Below, piece by piece: positions 11,026-24,500 of a stretch of 64,000 nucleotides of DNA. The DNA comes from Atkinsonella hypoxylon (lineage: Eukaryota > Ascomycota > Sordariomycetes > Hypocreales > Clavicipitaceae). The stretch spans positions 101,626 to 165,625 of the forward strand of contig JFHB01000053.1 in assembly GCA_000729835.1 (NCBI GenBank), written 5' to 3'. The translations under genes and the position numbers were made by a program. The notes beneath the pieces are model-generated. The model was not told where the DNA came from. It did not search any database and saw only the letters and a program-made list of their open reading frames with translations. Within the stretch, counting starts at the first letter, position 1. Each line of letters opens with the position of its first letter.

Positions 11026-13203
11026 GGTAGCTGAACAAGGTTTTTCTCAACTTTGGAGGCCGACTTTTATCTTGTGTGTCGCAAGTTGCCTCTCTTTCTC
11101 GCGCGAACGAATGTGAAGGGGTTGGACACACTGCGGGACCGTACCATGCAATATCGCAGAAGAACTTGCCGCAATGACGACGGAGGAAGCAACTGAGTTA
11201 TATCGGAAACCAAGTATTTGTAGGCTGAAGAGATCTTGGAGAAGAAAAAAACCAAGATAAGCGAGAAAGAGGGAAAGGCGATCTAAGTATGGGAAAAGAA
11301 ACGTCACAAACAGTCTATGGCAAGTCTGGTCGCTTTCGTAACGACACCCGACGTCACTGCCCCCCACTAGTATGTCAGCAACAACAAGGCCCCTGACAGG
11401 AAAAGTCGATAAATTCTTCTTATTACTTCGGCACTCTCTCGCAGTAGAGCGCTGACTCAGAAATCGGGCAAAGTTATGTGCCTGGACGGTCTTGGGTCAC
11501 AGAACTCAGAAGATTGGGTAGCTACCACAGCACCCCGTCGAAGACGAGGTCTGGTCGAAGCCGAGACTAGACAGCCCCAAGCGAACAGCCCCAAGCCCCA
11601 AGCCGCAGCGCGGGGTAGCGTGGCGTAAATCAAAGTTGGCGGATCAGTGGCAAACGGGCAGCAAAGCGGACCGGGACGGGCCAACGCGCGGTTTTAAATA
11701 AATGCCCAGCCTGATGATGGATGGTTGGAGAGAGGAAGCCGGACTGACAGGTTAACGGTGCGCTTGAGACGCGAAAAATCGCAACAGTGGCATTCGGGAA
11801 GCAGCAAGATGAGATGGGGATGGGAGGGGAGGAGAGGGAAAATTGGCGGCTGATGGCAAACGTTCTGGGCGAAGATAATAAATGACGACAAAGCAGCGGA
11901 ACGGGGCCCGCGTCTGTACAATGAACAATGGATAATGTATAATGTACAATGTACAACGTACTATGGATTACGGAATACAAGCCCCCAGACTCCCTTTCAC
12001 CCAGTCCCGTACCTTGGGTGCCAAGCATGTGATGGTAGAATTACCTGACTAGACGCAACTAGGTCCAGTCCTAATAATAATATAAACAATGAATGGGGTT
12101 GCGGGACTCGTCACCTGTAATAATCCGTATGCTAGCAGGTAGGTATTCTGTACAAGGGTATCCCTTTGAGTGCTCAAAGCAACAACCAGAACCACGTCAC
12201 GACCAGCGGGGTTGAGCGGTACTTGGATTTACGTGCGAACCCCACTGTGAAAGAAGTCGTAGCAGTTTTCGGATGTACAAAGACATACATACCTCTTGGA
12301 CTCAGGGTCACGCACCACAGCTATCGTACCTGCTGTGAGGTATGACCGAGGTATCGGACGTGGGATGGTCCCGTGGCCTGCCTTTGAGTACGCAAAGATT
12401 CAATGAGCGAAATCATGATACCTCTGTACATTTTTGTTCTTTTGTGAAATGGCCTGCTGCAACAGAGTGGATGCTGATGCGTCGAGTGTACCTAGGTAGT
12501 CTGCATTATTGGTCGCTTCGCTTGTCGACGTGCTTATCTTCCACAGCGTCCTTTGGGCTTGAAAGGCAAATAGGTGTCGCATGGACACAGCCTCCGTCTT
12601 TATTTAGATTGAACCTACAAATGGGCGTGGGATAACTAAAGTGCTCTCAGTTTGCTCGCCGCGTAATAGCACGGCTAGTGGCCAGCCTGCCTCTTCTCTT
12701 GCCAATAGCGCAGCATGGCGTGGCCGTGGAGACGGTCGAGAATTTTTTTTTTTTTCAAAAAAAAAAAGGGAAAAAAAAAAAGATGCAGTGCGTACATCTC
12801 ACAACAATCCTAAACCTCCTAAACCCGCCTCGGACGGTATCCTCTGGCACATTTCTCTCCGTCGCTGGCTGCCTCCAGCTTGTCTGCCGGGGTGTGACGG
12901 AGAAAGCCCATCATGAGCCACTTCGCCTGACTGACCACTTGACCCAGCTGAAGGCTGAAGGTAATTAATTAGATGGTGCTGACAGCGCACGTAGTCTGGC
13001 AGCCCATCACATCACATGGCGCATGGATCTGATTGTGGTAGCACAAGCCACGGCATGGCGTGTTTAAGCACGCGTGTCTCGCGGATCAATCTTAATCCGA
13101 ACCAGAATTGAGGACAGCTGGACATGCCCTTCCCCTAGCCCATTGTCGTCTTCTCGTACAACTCCTGCCTAGTATCGACCATCCCGACGAACAATCATTC
13201 ATC
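11026..13203. other. Divergent promoter region, low-complexity tracts
   Basis: This 2.2 kb region lies between two divergently transcribed genes. It contains A/T homopolymer runs at about 12741-12782 and a short sequence at 12218-12241 that recurs at 57721-57744. Small minus frames at 11457-12028 overlap one another and show no domain or conserved start; I see no gene here. Confidence 0.55.
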
Positions 13204-13549
13204 ATGTCCGACCAAATTCAGGAGCTCGTGGATACTCCTAGCCAATTCTTAAAGGATAGCGTCCAGTTTATGAATAAGTGCCAGAAGCGTACGAACACCT
13301 TCGCTTTCAAATAACGCCTAATTCTCGCTACAAATCGCAAACTAATCCCTATGACTTTGCAGCCGACCAGAAGGAATTTACGAAAATCTGCCAGGCTGTT
13401 GGTACTGGATTCGTTATTATGGGTGTGGTCGGCTATGTAGTGAAGCTGAGTACGCCAAGACGCGAGAACCCTTCCCACTCATTATACGTAGCTAACCAGT
13501 CCTTGCAGTCCATATTCCCATCAACCAGATCCTCGTAGGAGGCGCATAA
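13204..13549 (+). CDS. sss1: Sec61 gamma subunit of the protein translocon
   Basis: Small tail-anchored subunit of the ER Sec61 channel, needed for co- and post-translational translocation. Three exons: 13204-13288, 13363-13449 and 13509-13549; 213 nt, 70 aa, matching the family. The protein starts MSDQIQELVDTPSQFLKDS, has the conserved cytosolic helix with CQKPDQKEFTKI, and a single membrane segment around residues 38-60 (VGTGFVIMGVVGYVVKL), ending IHIPINQILVGGA. Branch sequences (CTAATC, GCTAACC) precede both acceptors. The gene is easily missed because no exon exceeds 90 nt. Confidence 0.97.
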
Positions 13550-14945
13550 GCGGTACATCACGCATTTCACAAAATTGCAAGCGGCTTATATTATATGCCA
13601 AGGCAAGAGCATACCAGACTGCACTTTTCGGAACGAACATACAGAGCATTTGGCTCTAGGACAGCACGTATTAAAAGTTGGACGAGGGCGTACTATTGTG
13701 ATTCTAGCAATATGGCGATGAAGTGCCCTGAAGCCGTGTACTGATAGCGAAATTGTGGTTTACAGGCGAGCAATAGAAATCATTCTAACTTGTTTAGATC
13801 TATGAACTACCCCTTTTGCTTGCTCTGGTTGTGGCCAGCTTCAGCCCGGTTGCTCGCCACATGGTACATGACATCTCAGAGCGAAACGCCTGCTCTGTTC
13901 CGAAACAAGCGAGTGGACCGGTTTGGGAATATGGAGCTTTGCTGACAATGATAGCGACTTGCGAAATGCAGATGCAGATGCAGGTAGGCTTGAAGAGCAA
14001 GAGGAGGGAAAGAAGCAAACTGGTCAGCTTACTCCATGTCCGTCCGTTTTCTGCCTCTGGCAGTTGGACCAGTAGATTTTCCCTTCCCTACCCAGCTATT
14101 ATCTTGTCGTTGTGGAATATTACGTTGAAAAAGCTTCGCCATTAGCTAGCTACCCTTGGCTCCAAGCTGCTGCCCAAGCGCCTTGACATGGCGACCCATT
14201 TGCCATAATGTACGGAATAGACATGGCAAACCATCTTTGGGTGATAGATATGTGTCGCGGCGGCGACGGAGACACATGTGTTGATCTGAGGAGCTTCTTC
14301 TCATCATGTACGTTATGCATATCCCTGTTTGCTAATGTCAACATCACATGGAGGGCTCAGCATTCACCATGTGTATGACTTGTGCCATCCATGATTGTGT
14401 GCCTAATAAAGAAAGCTTGAGTGGCGTTCGGTGCATTAGCTATTGTTACTATCACGGCGTTTTACGTAGATAATACAGCCTACCAGCATACATGTATTGA
14501 TTGTCTCGTCAGCCGCTTCATGCAAGACCCATGGCCACTGTTCGGACAGTCTGACCACAGTTGGACGTGGTCACGCCAAACATATTATCTATGTATTTCT
14601 TGGAATAGCAGAAATATAATAAGAAATCGCATAGAATTATATGCCTGCGTACTATCCGACAGACTGATTGAGTTTGAGCTTTACGAAGTACAGGCTGGAA
14701 ATCATGTTCGAAGTTCGAAGGTGAGCCCAGGCAAGCTCGTAGGCCATAACGTCATTGGTTCTCCCCACCACTTGGCTCGCAAGGCTGGGTCCCACTTTTC
14801 ACCCAGCATCATTGTCATTGTCCAAGCATCGACATACCGTCCTCTAGCTACTCGTGCCAACCATTATCTTCGCCATCTTCTAGAAGTACAAGCCAATTGA
14901 CACAACAGAAGCTAATGGCCTGACTCAGTCGAAGCGACACCAGCC
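13550..14945. other. Intergenic region between sss1 and med17
   Basis: About 1.4 kb, holding the 3' end of sss1 and the promoter of med17. Open frames here (for example 13816-14145 and 14421-14900) show no recognised domain and no splice partner. I see no gene or repeat of note. Confidence 0.5.
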
Positions 14946-16941
14946 ATGGCTCCTGCCGAAGGTCCGCCACTATCCTTGCGGCCCTTTCCCATTGCTAACA
15001 AGGCGCCAAGGAACCTGGCCGACTTCATCGCTCGCGTCAACACACAGCCGGGTGGTTTCCGAGCCGTGACAGAAGACAAGCTGCGAGATGAAATCAAGTC
15101 AAGAGACATCATTGGCGGAGCAGACTCGGATGCAGATGATGTGGATATGTCCGACGCCGGCAACGACGATGACCTGGCCAAAGACCCCAGCGTTGCGCGG
15201 ATGGAGGTGCTCAAGAATATCGAGTATGTGCCAATCGCGATGAAGACCGCCGCTTGCATGGAATCTGACGTTCTGTGCGCAGGATTGCCAGCAACACCGC
15301 CATGCTGACGCTCGATTCTCTCTCCCTCCTTCTCTCCAAGCAGAGTCCAACACAAGCTGGCTTGACCCTGTCTCAGCAGCTGCGAGAGATGGTTGGCATC
15401 GGCACCATAGGCGCCGATAAATTAGACGAGCCAACGATGAAACCGAACAAGACAAAGGATGAGGAAGAAGCGGCGCTCGGCTGGACGCTGATGCAGATTG
15501 ACCAGGCAAGAGACGCCGCCGAGGAGGCCGGGGCATTTCTGCGAAAAGAGGTCGAGGCCGAGAGCAAATACTGGGAAGACATCGTTGCTGTGAAGACGTC
15601 GGGCTGGGCTATCTGCAGGGTTCCTCATGCACGACATACTCTAGGCGTGAAATTCGGCTTCTCAGAAGGTAAGTCACTGCTACTGCTCCTGGCGAGGTTG
15701 TTTGATGTCATCAGCTGACTTGCGTCCCAGCCGCTGCGGAATTCAAGAACAATGGTCTTGCCCCGATGAACAGAGGGACCGGCGGCTCCGTAGAGCTTGA
15801 TCTCGGCAGGTTGGGAGGCGTGTCGGAAGGAATCGTAGTCACATATGAGAAGGACGGCGAAATCGTCGGCCGATCCATACCTCGTCGCAGAATCCATGAT
15901 TCCTCCCTTGAATCCCGTGTGCTCGAAGCGCGAAACACAATCTTCTCCCAAGAGCTCTGGCACGAGCTGACTCGTGAAGCGCGCACCCTAGCCGCCTACG
16001 ACGTCAGGCTTAAAGGTCCCAAACTGACCTGCGCCATTGACGAGACGTCCAGAATCACGTTGGAATTACAACCACTCGAATCGCGCCCGGCCATAGACGA
16101 CTCACTGCCCCAAAATAGTATCGCAGAGACGGTATCTCTGTCCTTGCACATCCTGCTCAGCTATGCCCATCGATACAACGAGCTCATGAGAATCCGGCCT
16201 TTCCCACCTCACATCTCGCGCACCCGCGGCCAGCAAGTCTACGCTCTGCTCCGTCCCGTAATCGCCCGCATGGCATCCGTCCGCAGCGTCCAGACATGCA
16301 CCGTCTTCATCGGCCACTTGGCCAAGGCCCTTCGAGAAGCAGGCTTGTCCTCTTCCTTTACGCTCAAGACCACCCCGTACTCTGTCGTCGATCCTGCATC
16401 CCAGGGTCCTAATCAGCCCGCTGGGTCGCAGTCCCTCATCCGCAATACCCTCCAGCCAATAGAGTACAACATCAACTTCACCATCATTCCCGATACATCA
16501 CTGACCATCCGCGGGCGAACGTTCCTGTTCCCCGTGACCACCACGTTCTACCACGTCCTGCTACCGTCTTCATCCACCCTGCACAGTCTGTGCGCTCCTT
16601 ACACAGACGGATACACAGACACAAGAGGACTGTTCGACTATCTCCGCACAGCTACCTCCCGTGTGCTAACCTTGCATTTCCTCAACAGGCTATCCGCATC
16701 ACATCCGTCCACGAAATGGGTCCGAACAATACAGAACGCCTCCATCCGTGACGCCGCTGATGACGAGCACGAAATACAATTTTCCATCCACGACGCGCCA
16801 GTTGCGGTCGTGGTCTCCAGTGCAGCCCCTGGAGGTGACGGCCGGGGCAGAAAGTCATGGACTTGGACGACTCAGGGGGACTGCGAGACGCAGAGCATGA
16901 AGACCATCGTTGCAGCGGAAGCCAGCCAGTCTCGGTCTTAG
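14946..16941 (+). CDS. med17: Mediator of RNA polymerase II transcription subunit 17 (Med17/Srb4)
   Basis: Core head-module subunit of the Mediator complex that couples activators to RNA polymerase II. Three exons: 14946-15223, 15283-15668 and 15731-16941; 1875 nt, 624 aa. The first residues (MAPAEGPPLSLRPFPIANKA) and the acidic segment with DSDADDVDMSDAG are typical of filamentous-fungal Med17. Exon 2 has the conserved LGWTLMQIDQARDAAEEAG and KYWEDIVAVKTSGWAICR blocks, followed by LGVKFGFSEAA across the second junction. Exon 3 carries the long mixed alpha/beta C-terminal part, including the ELWHELTREAR region. Assigned from these blocks; no catalytic activity is expected. Confidence 0.93.
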
Positions 16942-17320
16942 AAGCAGCGCAGACTGGACATGCATGCCGTGCAACTTGCTGAGATGCGCACACGAGACGC
17001 TGCTGTACAGGAGTGGCTGTCTGAACTCCAGTGGGGTGATATTATATTTGATATCAGTGGGCTGGGAGAGTAGCGTTGACACAGAATACCCGATATGACT
17101 GGCGAGCAAAATGGGAAACATGAATCATCACTATGAGTGTTGTCTTGAAACGTGATCTGGTGACCTAAGCTAAAAGTAATCTAGTGAATTGTATTGTATA
17201 GCCCTGTTTCCCTCCATCCTGAAAAGCACCATTTTATGTCTCTCGCATCCTTAGCAAACGACCTGACGCCAGTGCCAAAATCCCCACCACGTCGAAACTG
17301 CCTGTTCTTCACACCCCCCC
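16942..17320. other. Convergent 3' region
   Basis: The 379 bp between two convergent stop codons hold only 3' untranslated sequence as far as I can see; a C-run lies at about 17314-17320. No hairpin or gene is visible. Confidence 0.5.
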
Positions 17321-20300
17321 CTAACCCGCGTTAAACAAGAACTTGAGCTCATTCACATTCAGCCTCCCAATCTTCATACTCTCCGTCTCATCGAGCGCAG
17401 CCTCCACAATCTCCTTCTTCTTATCCTGCAGCTGGACGATACGGTCCTCGACCGTCTCCTGCGTCAAGATCCGATAGACTTGCACTTTCCGCTGCTGCCC
17501 GATTCGGTACGTCCGATCAATAGCCTGCATTTCGATGTACGGATTCCAAAACGGATCCATGATGATGACGCGGTTCGCGGCCGTGAGATTGAGGCCCGCG
17601 TTGCCGGCGCGGAGGGACACGAGCATCACTTTGATTCTGGGGTTGTCGCGGAAGGATTTGGCGGCGATGCTGCGCTCGTCGCCGGACATGCTGCCGTCGT
17701 AGCGGAGGGGCTTGTGGCCCAACTTTTCGTGCCACATTGCTACTTCGAGGAGGTCGAGGAGGAGCGTCCACTGGGAGAAGACGATGGTCTTGTCGCCTGT
17801 CTCGCCGATCTTGGTGAGGAGCTTCATGCATTCTGTGACTTTGGCGGCTGGCATCCATGTTTCGCGGAGAAAGGCCATGTATTTCCTGTGGGCGTCTTTG
17901 TTCTTGACGGCCTCGAGTCGAAGGCTTTTCAGCATGGAGGGTTTGACATCTGACTTCTTTTGTTTGCCTTTTCCCTTGGTGTCTTTCTTCCTCTTCCTCT
18001 TCCTCTTCTTCTCACTTCTTCGCTTGCCTTGCTGCTGTTTTTGCTCTTTCTGTTCCTGGTTTGATGCTTCTCTTTTTACGGCATCCAGGTTAGCGAGCCC
18101 TTCCGCTTCCTTGTCGTCATCATCAGCATCGTCCTGCACGTCGTCAGGTACTATGAACCCCTTGAGATTTCCCTCCTTGTCAACCTCGTCATCTGCTTCC
18201 AATTCAGAGTCTTCCTCCCCTGAGTCTGATTCGTCACTCATATCGCTGGGCTCGGAGTCACCAGGCTCCAGCTTCTCCACCTTCTCTGGCATGTGTATCT
18301 TCTTAAACATGTCGTAAGTGAAGCATTTTCGTGGGTCAAATGTTCCTCGGCATACAGGGCACTTAGCCTTGTCGCTTTCATGGCCCTCGTGAATATTCTG
18401 CGAGACTGCGCCGTCCGTCACGCGAATCAAGCAGTCCTTGCAACTATCGTGTCCACAGGGTATGAAGAAACAAGGAGACTGGACAACATCATAGCAAATG
18501 GGACACTCGAAGTCTTCGAGTGCCTTGATTCTTTCCACAATTGTCTTTTCCAAATCTCTTACAAGCTGCTCCACGTCCTCATGGCTTCCTACTCCCGTGC
18601 TGGCCGCATCGTCGACGTCTAGATTCAGATGAGGATGACAGCATGCTTGGCGAAGTCGAAGCAGTAGGACGAGAATGTTGGAATAGTTCTTCCCTATAGA
18701 TCCCTCCCGGAGATACTTGCTGAAAAGGACCTGAGCCTTTTCTTCCAGCTGCTTGTAGAAGTCTCGCTCGTCCGTGCTCAACTCGGCGTATACAATCTCC
18801 TCGGTTTTGAGCGGCAGTTGCAAGATAGGCTGTCCATCGAGCTGCGAGTCTTTCTTTCGACGCAGCATGACCGCCTTCAACAGTGCTCGCAACCTGTCCA
18901 TGGCAACGCTTCTAGGATCACCTCTCTGACCGAACAAAATACCAAAAGCCTTTGAAAGCTGTCAGTTTCAATGTCACCAGGCGGAAAGATTATACATGAT
19001 CCCTACCTGTCGAAAATGTTCCCACGAATTGTAGGGTTTTATTCGAAGGAACTTGAGCAGGGAGTAAAGTTCAAGAACCCCATTCATCATCGGAGTACCC
19101 GTTAGACACCACCTATAGTTGGATTTAAGATGATGGCAAGCTTTTGCCGTCTTTGTGTTCCTGTTTTTGATGCATTGTGCCTCGTCCAATATGACTCGAT
19201 GGAAGACCGCCTTTCCTGGGTTCAGTAAGGGAAACTTCCTAGCATACGCTGCGTCATTGAAGTCAATATTCCTATCCTTGTTTTCTTCAATGAATTGCTC
19301 GAGTCTTGTTAATTCTTGGGCAATAGTGCCGTAGGTGGTAAGCACCACGTCAAACTGGAGAAGTTCTTCAGTAGTTGCCTTCCTTCCATGGTACACGAAC
19401 ACAGTCAATCTATAATCTAGTTTTGTCTTCTTGGCAATCTCTTCCTCCCATTGGCGAATGAGCGATAGAGGGCCGATAATCAAGTTTGTCTAATCTCATG
19501 AGCTAATCGACACCTTCACGGACAGAGCTAGCTTGTAACTTACCTTGGGATGTGATTTGGCTGGATGAGCGAGCATGAGAGCTAGCGTAGAAATAGTCTT
19601 TCCCAATCCCATATCGTCAGCCAGGATGCCTCCCTTATTTGTACCTTCTTCCATGTTCTTCATCCACGTGAGTGCAACTCCTTGGTGCCGGTAGAGGGGA
19701 TACTGAAGTCCCTTCGGTCCAACCTCTCTGTTGTGCTCAGGAATCTCCAAGTCTGGTCGGATATTCTTGAGTAAGTCATCCAGCTCCTTTCCTGTGGCAG
19801 GCGAATCATAGTCATCGTAGAGAGCATGGCTTAATCGACTGTTGAGCGGGTTACCGTATATGTCAACCCCATTGTTGAAATCATACATGCTAGTTTTGTC
19901 TATGATGTGAGACATGCTGTTTGCACTGGCTTCCGCAAAATGTGCTACGCCGGAGAAGTTGGAAATGGAAGCCATAGCTCTTGGATAACTCTTGGAAAAC
20001 ATGGAATCCGATGCATTTGATCGCAAGACATGCTGGCTGTTCACAGGCTGTAAACCTTGTCTGGGGCTCTGTGAGGAACCTGGGGATATGTGTGCATCCC
20101 AAGTTGAATCATATGCTCCAGGCATTGCGGGTTTGTGTGGCTCCATTGATGGAACTGGAGATGCGCGGTAAGAGGCGGCAGCAAGGTTCCAATTACTGCT
20201 AGTAGGACTTCTAGTATTCAAACGTTGCGTTTCCATGATCCCGGAGAAGGCAGATCGTGGAGCAGATTCTGCGTTCGAAGATGAGGACAGAACCAATGAG

Positions 20301-21517
20301 GGAGACACTGGCGATCGTTGACCTGAAAGCTGCATGGCCATTTTACGGTCTCGATTCTCCATGTTTTGTCGACTTGCCTGAATCAACTGTTGCGACACGA
20401 GCCAAGCATCCTCGTCGACATCGTCCCTAAACCTGTTATTCATGTAACATGTCAGGTAGAAGAAGAGGGACCATACCCAGTAAGATCGATAACATCGAGA
20501 GATTCGATAGGAGTCGCGCCTTTGCTGTGTTTGGAAGATGAAGAGGCTAGATCGACCTCTGGATTTGGGGTCGTCCGTCTGGACTTCATACGGCCATCTG
20601 TTGACTCTGTGTCGTATTCATGATACTCTCGCTTTCTGTTGCGCACAGTCAGGAGACTATTCCCGACACCATTATCCCATCGGGACGACTCCATCTTGGA
20701 AGATCGATCGCCTCCTATAGAAGGAGTTCTCGGCTGAGCATTCGGACGCACTATTGAAGATTGTCAGCGTTGGAAATGAAGCGAAACCGAGGCCATGCAG
20801 GGCTAGCAAAGGATGGGTGAAGTTATAAACCGAGATCAAGCATGCAGTTGTAGAAGACCAAAGTCGCCGGGGTTCGTGAGTTCACCGGTTACAAGCTCTT
20901 ACGAGAGAATGCAGGTGACACCAGTTGCCACCAGATGGCAGCTTCCGGGCAGTTGTCGTCAAAGAAAGGGCATGTGCATTCGAGGAGGTTGAAATGCTGA
21001 CCGCATATGTCTGCTTTGTCAGGCAGCATGCGGTACACATGTGAAACTTTACAAAGGGTCTTGTGCATGCCGTCTGAAAAGTTGGGAGCGGATATCACAG
21101 AGATGACATTCGGGTTTGGAGTCGCGCAATCTGCGAGGCGACACTTACCGGTGGATGGCGCAGGCACGGATGAATCGGCTGATTTGGGTGCTTGTGGATT
21201 CACAGCATCTAGTATGACTGTATGATTAGTACTTCTAATATGATACTGCACCATCCTCACACCCCGAAAGTCCCTGGGCATGCAATGATGTTGATGCGTG
21301 AATGTTACGAACGAGGAGTGAACAAACCATCACTGCTGGTTGGCCCACGGCCATATCTCAGCTGCCTGAGCTCGAGATTAAGACGCTGGATACAGTCCAT
21401 GATACACTTCCTTTCATCTTCGATGCCTGGCCAAGATTCCGCTTGCATGGAGTCCAGTAGCACATGTTGAACCGTCAACTCCTCCGTCAACTCTGATATC
21501 TTAAATGAGTCCGTCAT
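17321..21517 (-). CDS. SNF2-family ATPase with RING finger and SUMO-interacting motif (Uls1/Rrp1-2 type)
   Basis: Probable SUMO-targeted DNA translocase and ubiquitin ligase acting on chromatin. Six exons: 21517-21328, 21208-21149, 20750-20477, 20432-19544, 19489-19007 and 18958-17321; 3534 nt, 1177 aa. Visible motifs: N-terminal coiled region (SELTEELTVQHVLLDSMQ); VIDLT at about 170-174, a SUMO-interacting motif flanked by acidic residues; Walker A DDMGLGKT at 447-454; DEAQ box at 573-576; C3HC4 RING at about 784-835 (CPICYD, CGHDSC, CPVCRG) inserted between the two ATPase lobes; a Lys/Glu-rich insert; and helicase motifs V-VI (LVSLRAGNAGLNL, DRTYRIGQ). No HIRAN domain is present, which argues against Rad5. 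A possible extra 171-nt exon (21073-20903) would also keep frame. Fungal Uls1 and S. pombe Rrp1/Rrp2 are the closest characterised types. Confidence 0.9.
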
Positions 21518-24500
21518 TTCCGTCCGGCCAGCAATCACGCCGTCCTCACGCCGGCATTGATGCAGATTTTTCGCCGGGGTATTCAGCACACCGTAATTGC
21601 AAGAAAAAGGTCCAGTATCGCAACTCAGAGAATTTCGCAATTTACAACGACGTAGCACAGCCGTCTTCACACACTCCTCCTACAAAGACGGTTGAAGATT
21701 GGCAGGGTACTTGTGATGAAGTGTGAAGGAGTGTAAGTAGTGTCTGGTTCTTATCGATAGCAATGGAAATTGCCCCGTGCCGCGACGCGTCTTGGGCAGA
21801 TTGCTTAATAAGAGTGGGTCAAGAATATCACGAATGTGATGTGAACTTGGGACACGTTTTGCCCACGAGTTCTCTGTGAGTGGGGTTCGTGACGTGGGGC
21901 AGCGATCAACACACTTATAAGTTATACTTGACATTTGGAGTAATGCACATGCTGCGTTTCGTTGTCAACCACGATTTCATTCATCTTGGCCTGTATGGGC
22001 GTTCCTGGTGGGTGGTTTTTTGACCTGCCAGTAAGATACTGACGGTCCTTTGCACTGATTTGGGCGCACACGATACAGTCAATGCAGCAATTCAACACAA
22101 TCAATCTGCAGACATCGTTTCCAGGTAACCATCCGATTATCCATGATGACCGACAGAGAAGCGTTTTCTGCAGCGTAAGTTTGCACCATGGCGCAACGAT
22201 ACTAAACAGCCGTTTCTCCAAATGTCCACGCGACTTGATGCTAAGCATGGTTTGGGCAATTCTTTCAGAAGCATCTCTACTTTTACCATATGTGCCTAAT
22301 TGTTGACATCCAATTGTGGAGTTGAATGGAAATAACATTTGATGACATTTTGGCCGGCAACTCCACTCATCAGTCTGTATTCGGAGTGGATGCGGTTCTA
22401 CAGACTCTACGCAAGACTGACAGTGCAACTCCATTGACAAAACATCAGGTGCAATACCATACCTGACACATCGTGTCTACCACAAGCAAATTTGAGCTGT
22501 TCCATAAAGTATTAAGTTAATGATAATCTCAGGCCCATGTGGGGCTACAACAGCCAATTAGGCAACCGGCGACAAAGATACCTTTGGCAGTGTTTCAGTA
22601 TTTAGGGAGCAAGCCGTCGCGGATTCGAATGTTTATCCAGTATTACTTGATGCATGTAAATAGAAGGTCAGACGAATTGGTTAATTGTATATGCCCACAA
22701 ATCTCATAGCTTCAGAGTCTATATGAGAGATCCAAGGTGACTTTGCCAAGGGAGCCCTGTCATGCCCGACCAATAAAGCTTGCTCCACCACAGTTCCAGC
22801 CTTCCTTTTGCGTGACTGCTTAAATGAAGCCTAGTATTCCGTACTCTTCATGGCAATTCTGTGGTGTCTTCCTTGATAGCAGTCTAAGTCTTTACTGGGG
22901 CTCTCTGGTATGAGCAGACGCACCCAAGCATGGCCCAGTAGAAAAGCTGAGGTTGTGGTTTTTTTCGTTTCCTCTTCTAGCCAACGGTGTCTAAAGGCGC
23001 TCAGAGGACAAGACATTGTTGTGATCTACTCCGTAGCCTCCAGCGCAATCGTTCGAACGGTGCTGGGACCAATTCGACGTAAGAGCGAGGATTATGCGGT
23101 TCGGTTTGGTCTGTGCTGTACTCTGTAGCCCGCACAGCATTGTTACTTAGCTCAAGGGAAACAACCATCGCACGTATGAATAGAACGTAGACGTCACATG
23201 GGACGGCTGGCAGCGCTGGGATCCAATATGCAACTGCTCCGTAGCAATGATTAATAATATAGCACGTTAAGCGAATGCACTAATCCTCATCTGGACCAAT
23301 ATACCCGCACCGGGGTGGGTCTGATGGTCTTTTTAATGGCACTTTTAAGGGCACTGGAGTTTTCTGTGGGGCCTTGCTACTTTTTGTGAAGTTGTATCCT
23401 CACGCACTAGAAAGCCGGGACAAGAACACCACGACTCACGACTCAGGACTCACGACTCACGACTCAGGACTCACGACTCACGATTCACGACTCACGATTC
23501 ACGACTCACGCAAACAAGCCAAAAGAAAAAGATAACAAAAAACAATAGCCTACGCTGCCCTATTGAGTGCTCTCCACCATCTGTCCGGGCTAATTCCCTG
23601 CCCTGCATTCTAGCCAAATGCTGTGGACGCGTGAGCAACATCAGACGTCCCTCTCGAATACCTAGATACGTACAAATTTTTGTCGAGCATCCATATGCAT
23701 CATCCGACACCTGTTTTATCAGTACTCTTGAGAGACGCCATCGCAAAAGCAAGCGACGATTTCTGGATCAAACACATATTAGGACACGGGGGTCTGGCGA
23801 GGATACGAAAAGGAAACTAGAAAGACTAGCCCTGAACTCCATGCTTCTACCGCGGTTCCTTTTCCCCTAGGCGTGCAGGAAGCCACTAAGACACATTGAT
23901 AATGATCGACAGAAGTGCGTTGTCAAGAAAAGCAAGTATGTGTTTGTCCCTACGCAGAGTAATGTCCCTTCACGCGGGTTGAAAAAGAAAAGAAAAGAGA
24001 CCGGTCCCAGTTGTGGGGTAATGTCCGGCCGGCCACTTTCAATCACACACGTGCATGCCAAGCCACTTATCTAACTTGAATCAAGCTCACGATTGCGGAA
24101 TAGGAAAGTGCTTTTTTTAAAAGGGCAGATTCTGGACAAGTGTTCGTAGCGTGCCCTTGACAGTTGCCCTTGCAGACCGATCTATGATTCCATGGCCATG
24201 AACGAAAGGGAATTTATGACCGTTCAACAAGGGTACTACATGGATCCTGTTCGCCACAACAGCACGTCGCTGCATCCGCCGCTGCTTCGTACAGCCGCAA
24301 TCACGCAGGCATGGAAAGGTTCCTCCAATTGTCTCTGATTAATGATGTAGTGCACGTCGGAGCCGGCCGAGGCTGCAAGGAACCGGCTTATCTTGCCTTT
24401 GCTTCCTGCTTGTTGCGAGCCAACACCCACCTGTTCATCCCTGAGAAGTGATAGACAGTCCAAAGTCCAAAGCCCACGACTTACACGTGCTTCGTCGTCC

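Noticed and set aside
17712..18317. 201-codon frame opposite the SNF2 gene
   Set aside because: Ser/Leu/Phe-rich complement of the Lys/Glu-rich and Asp-rich insert of the sense protein.
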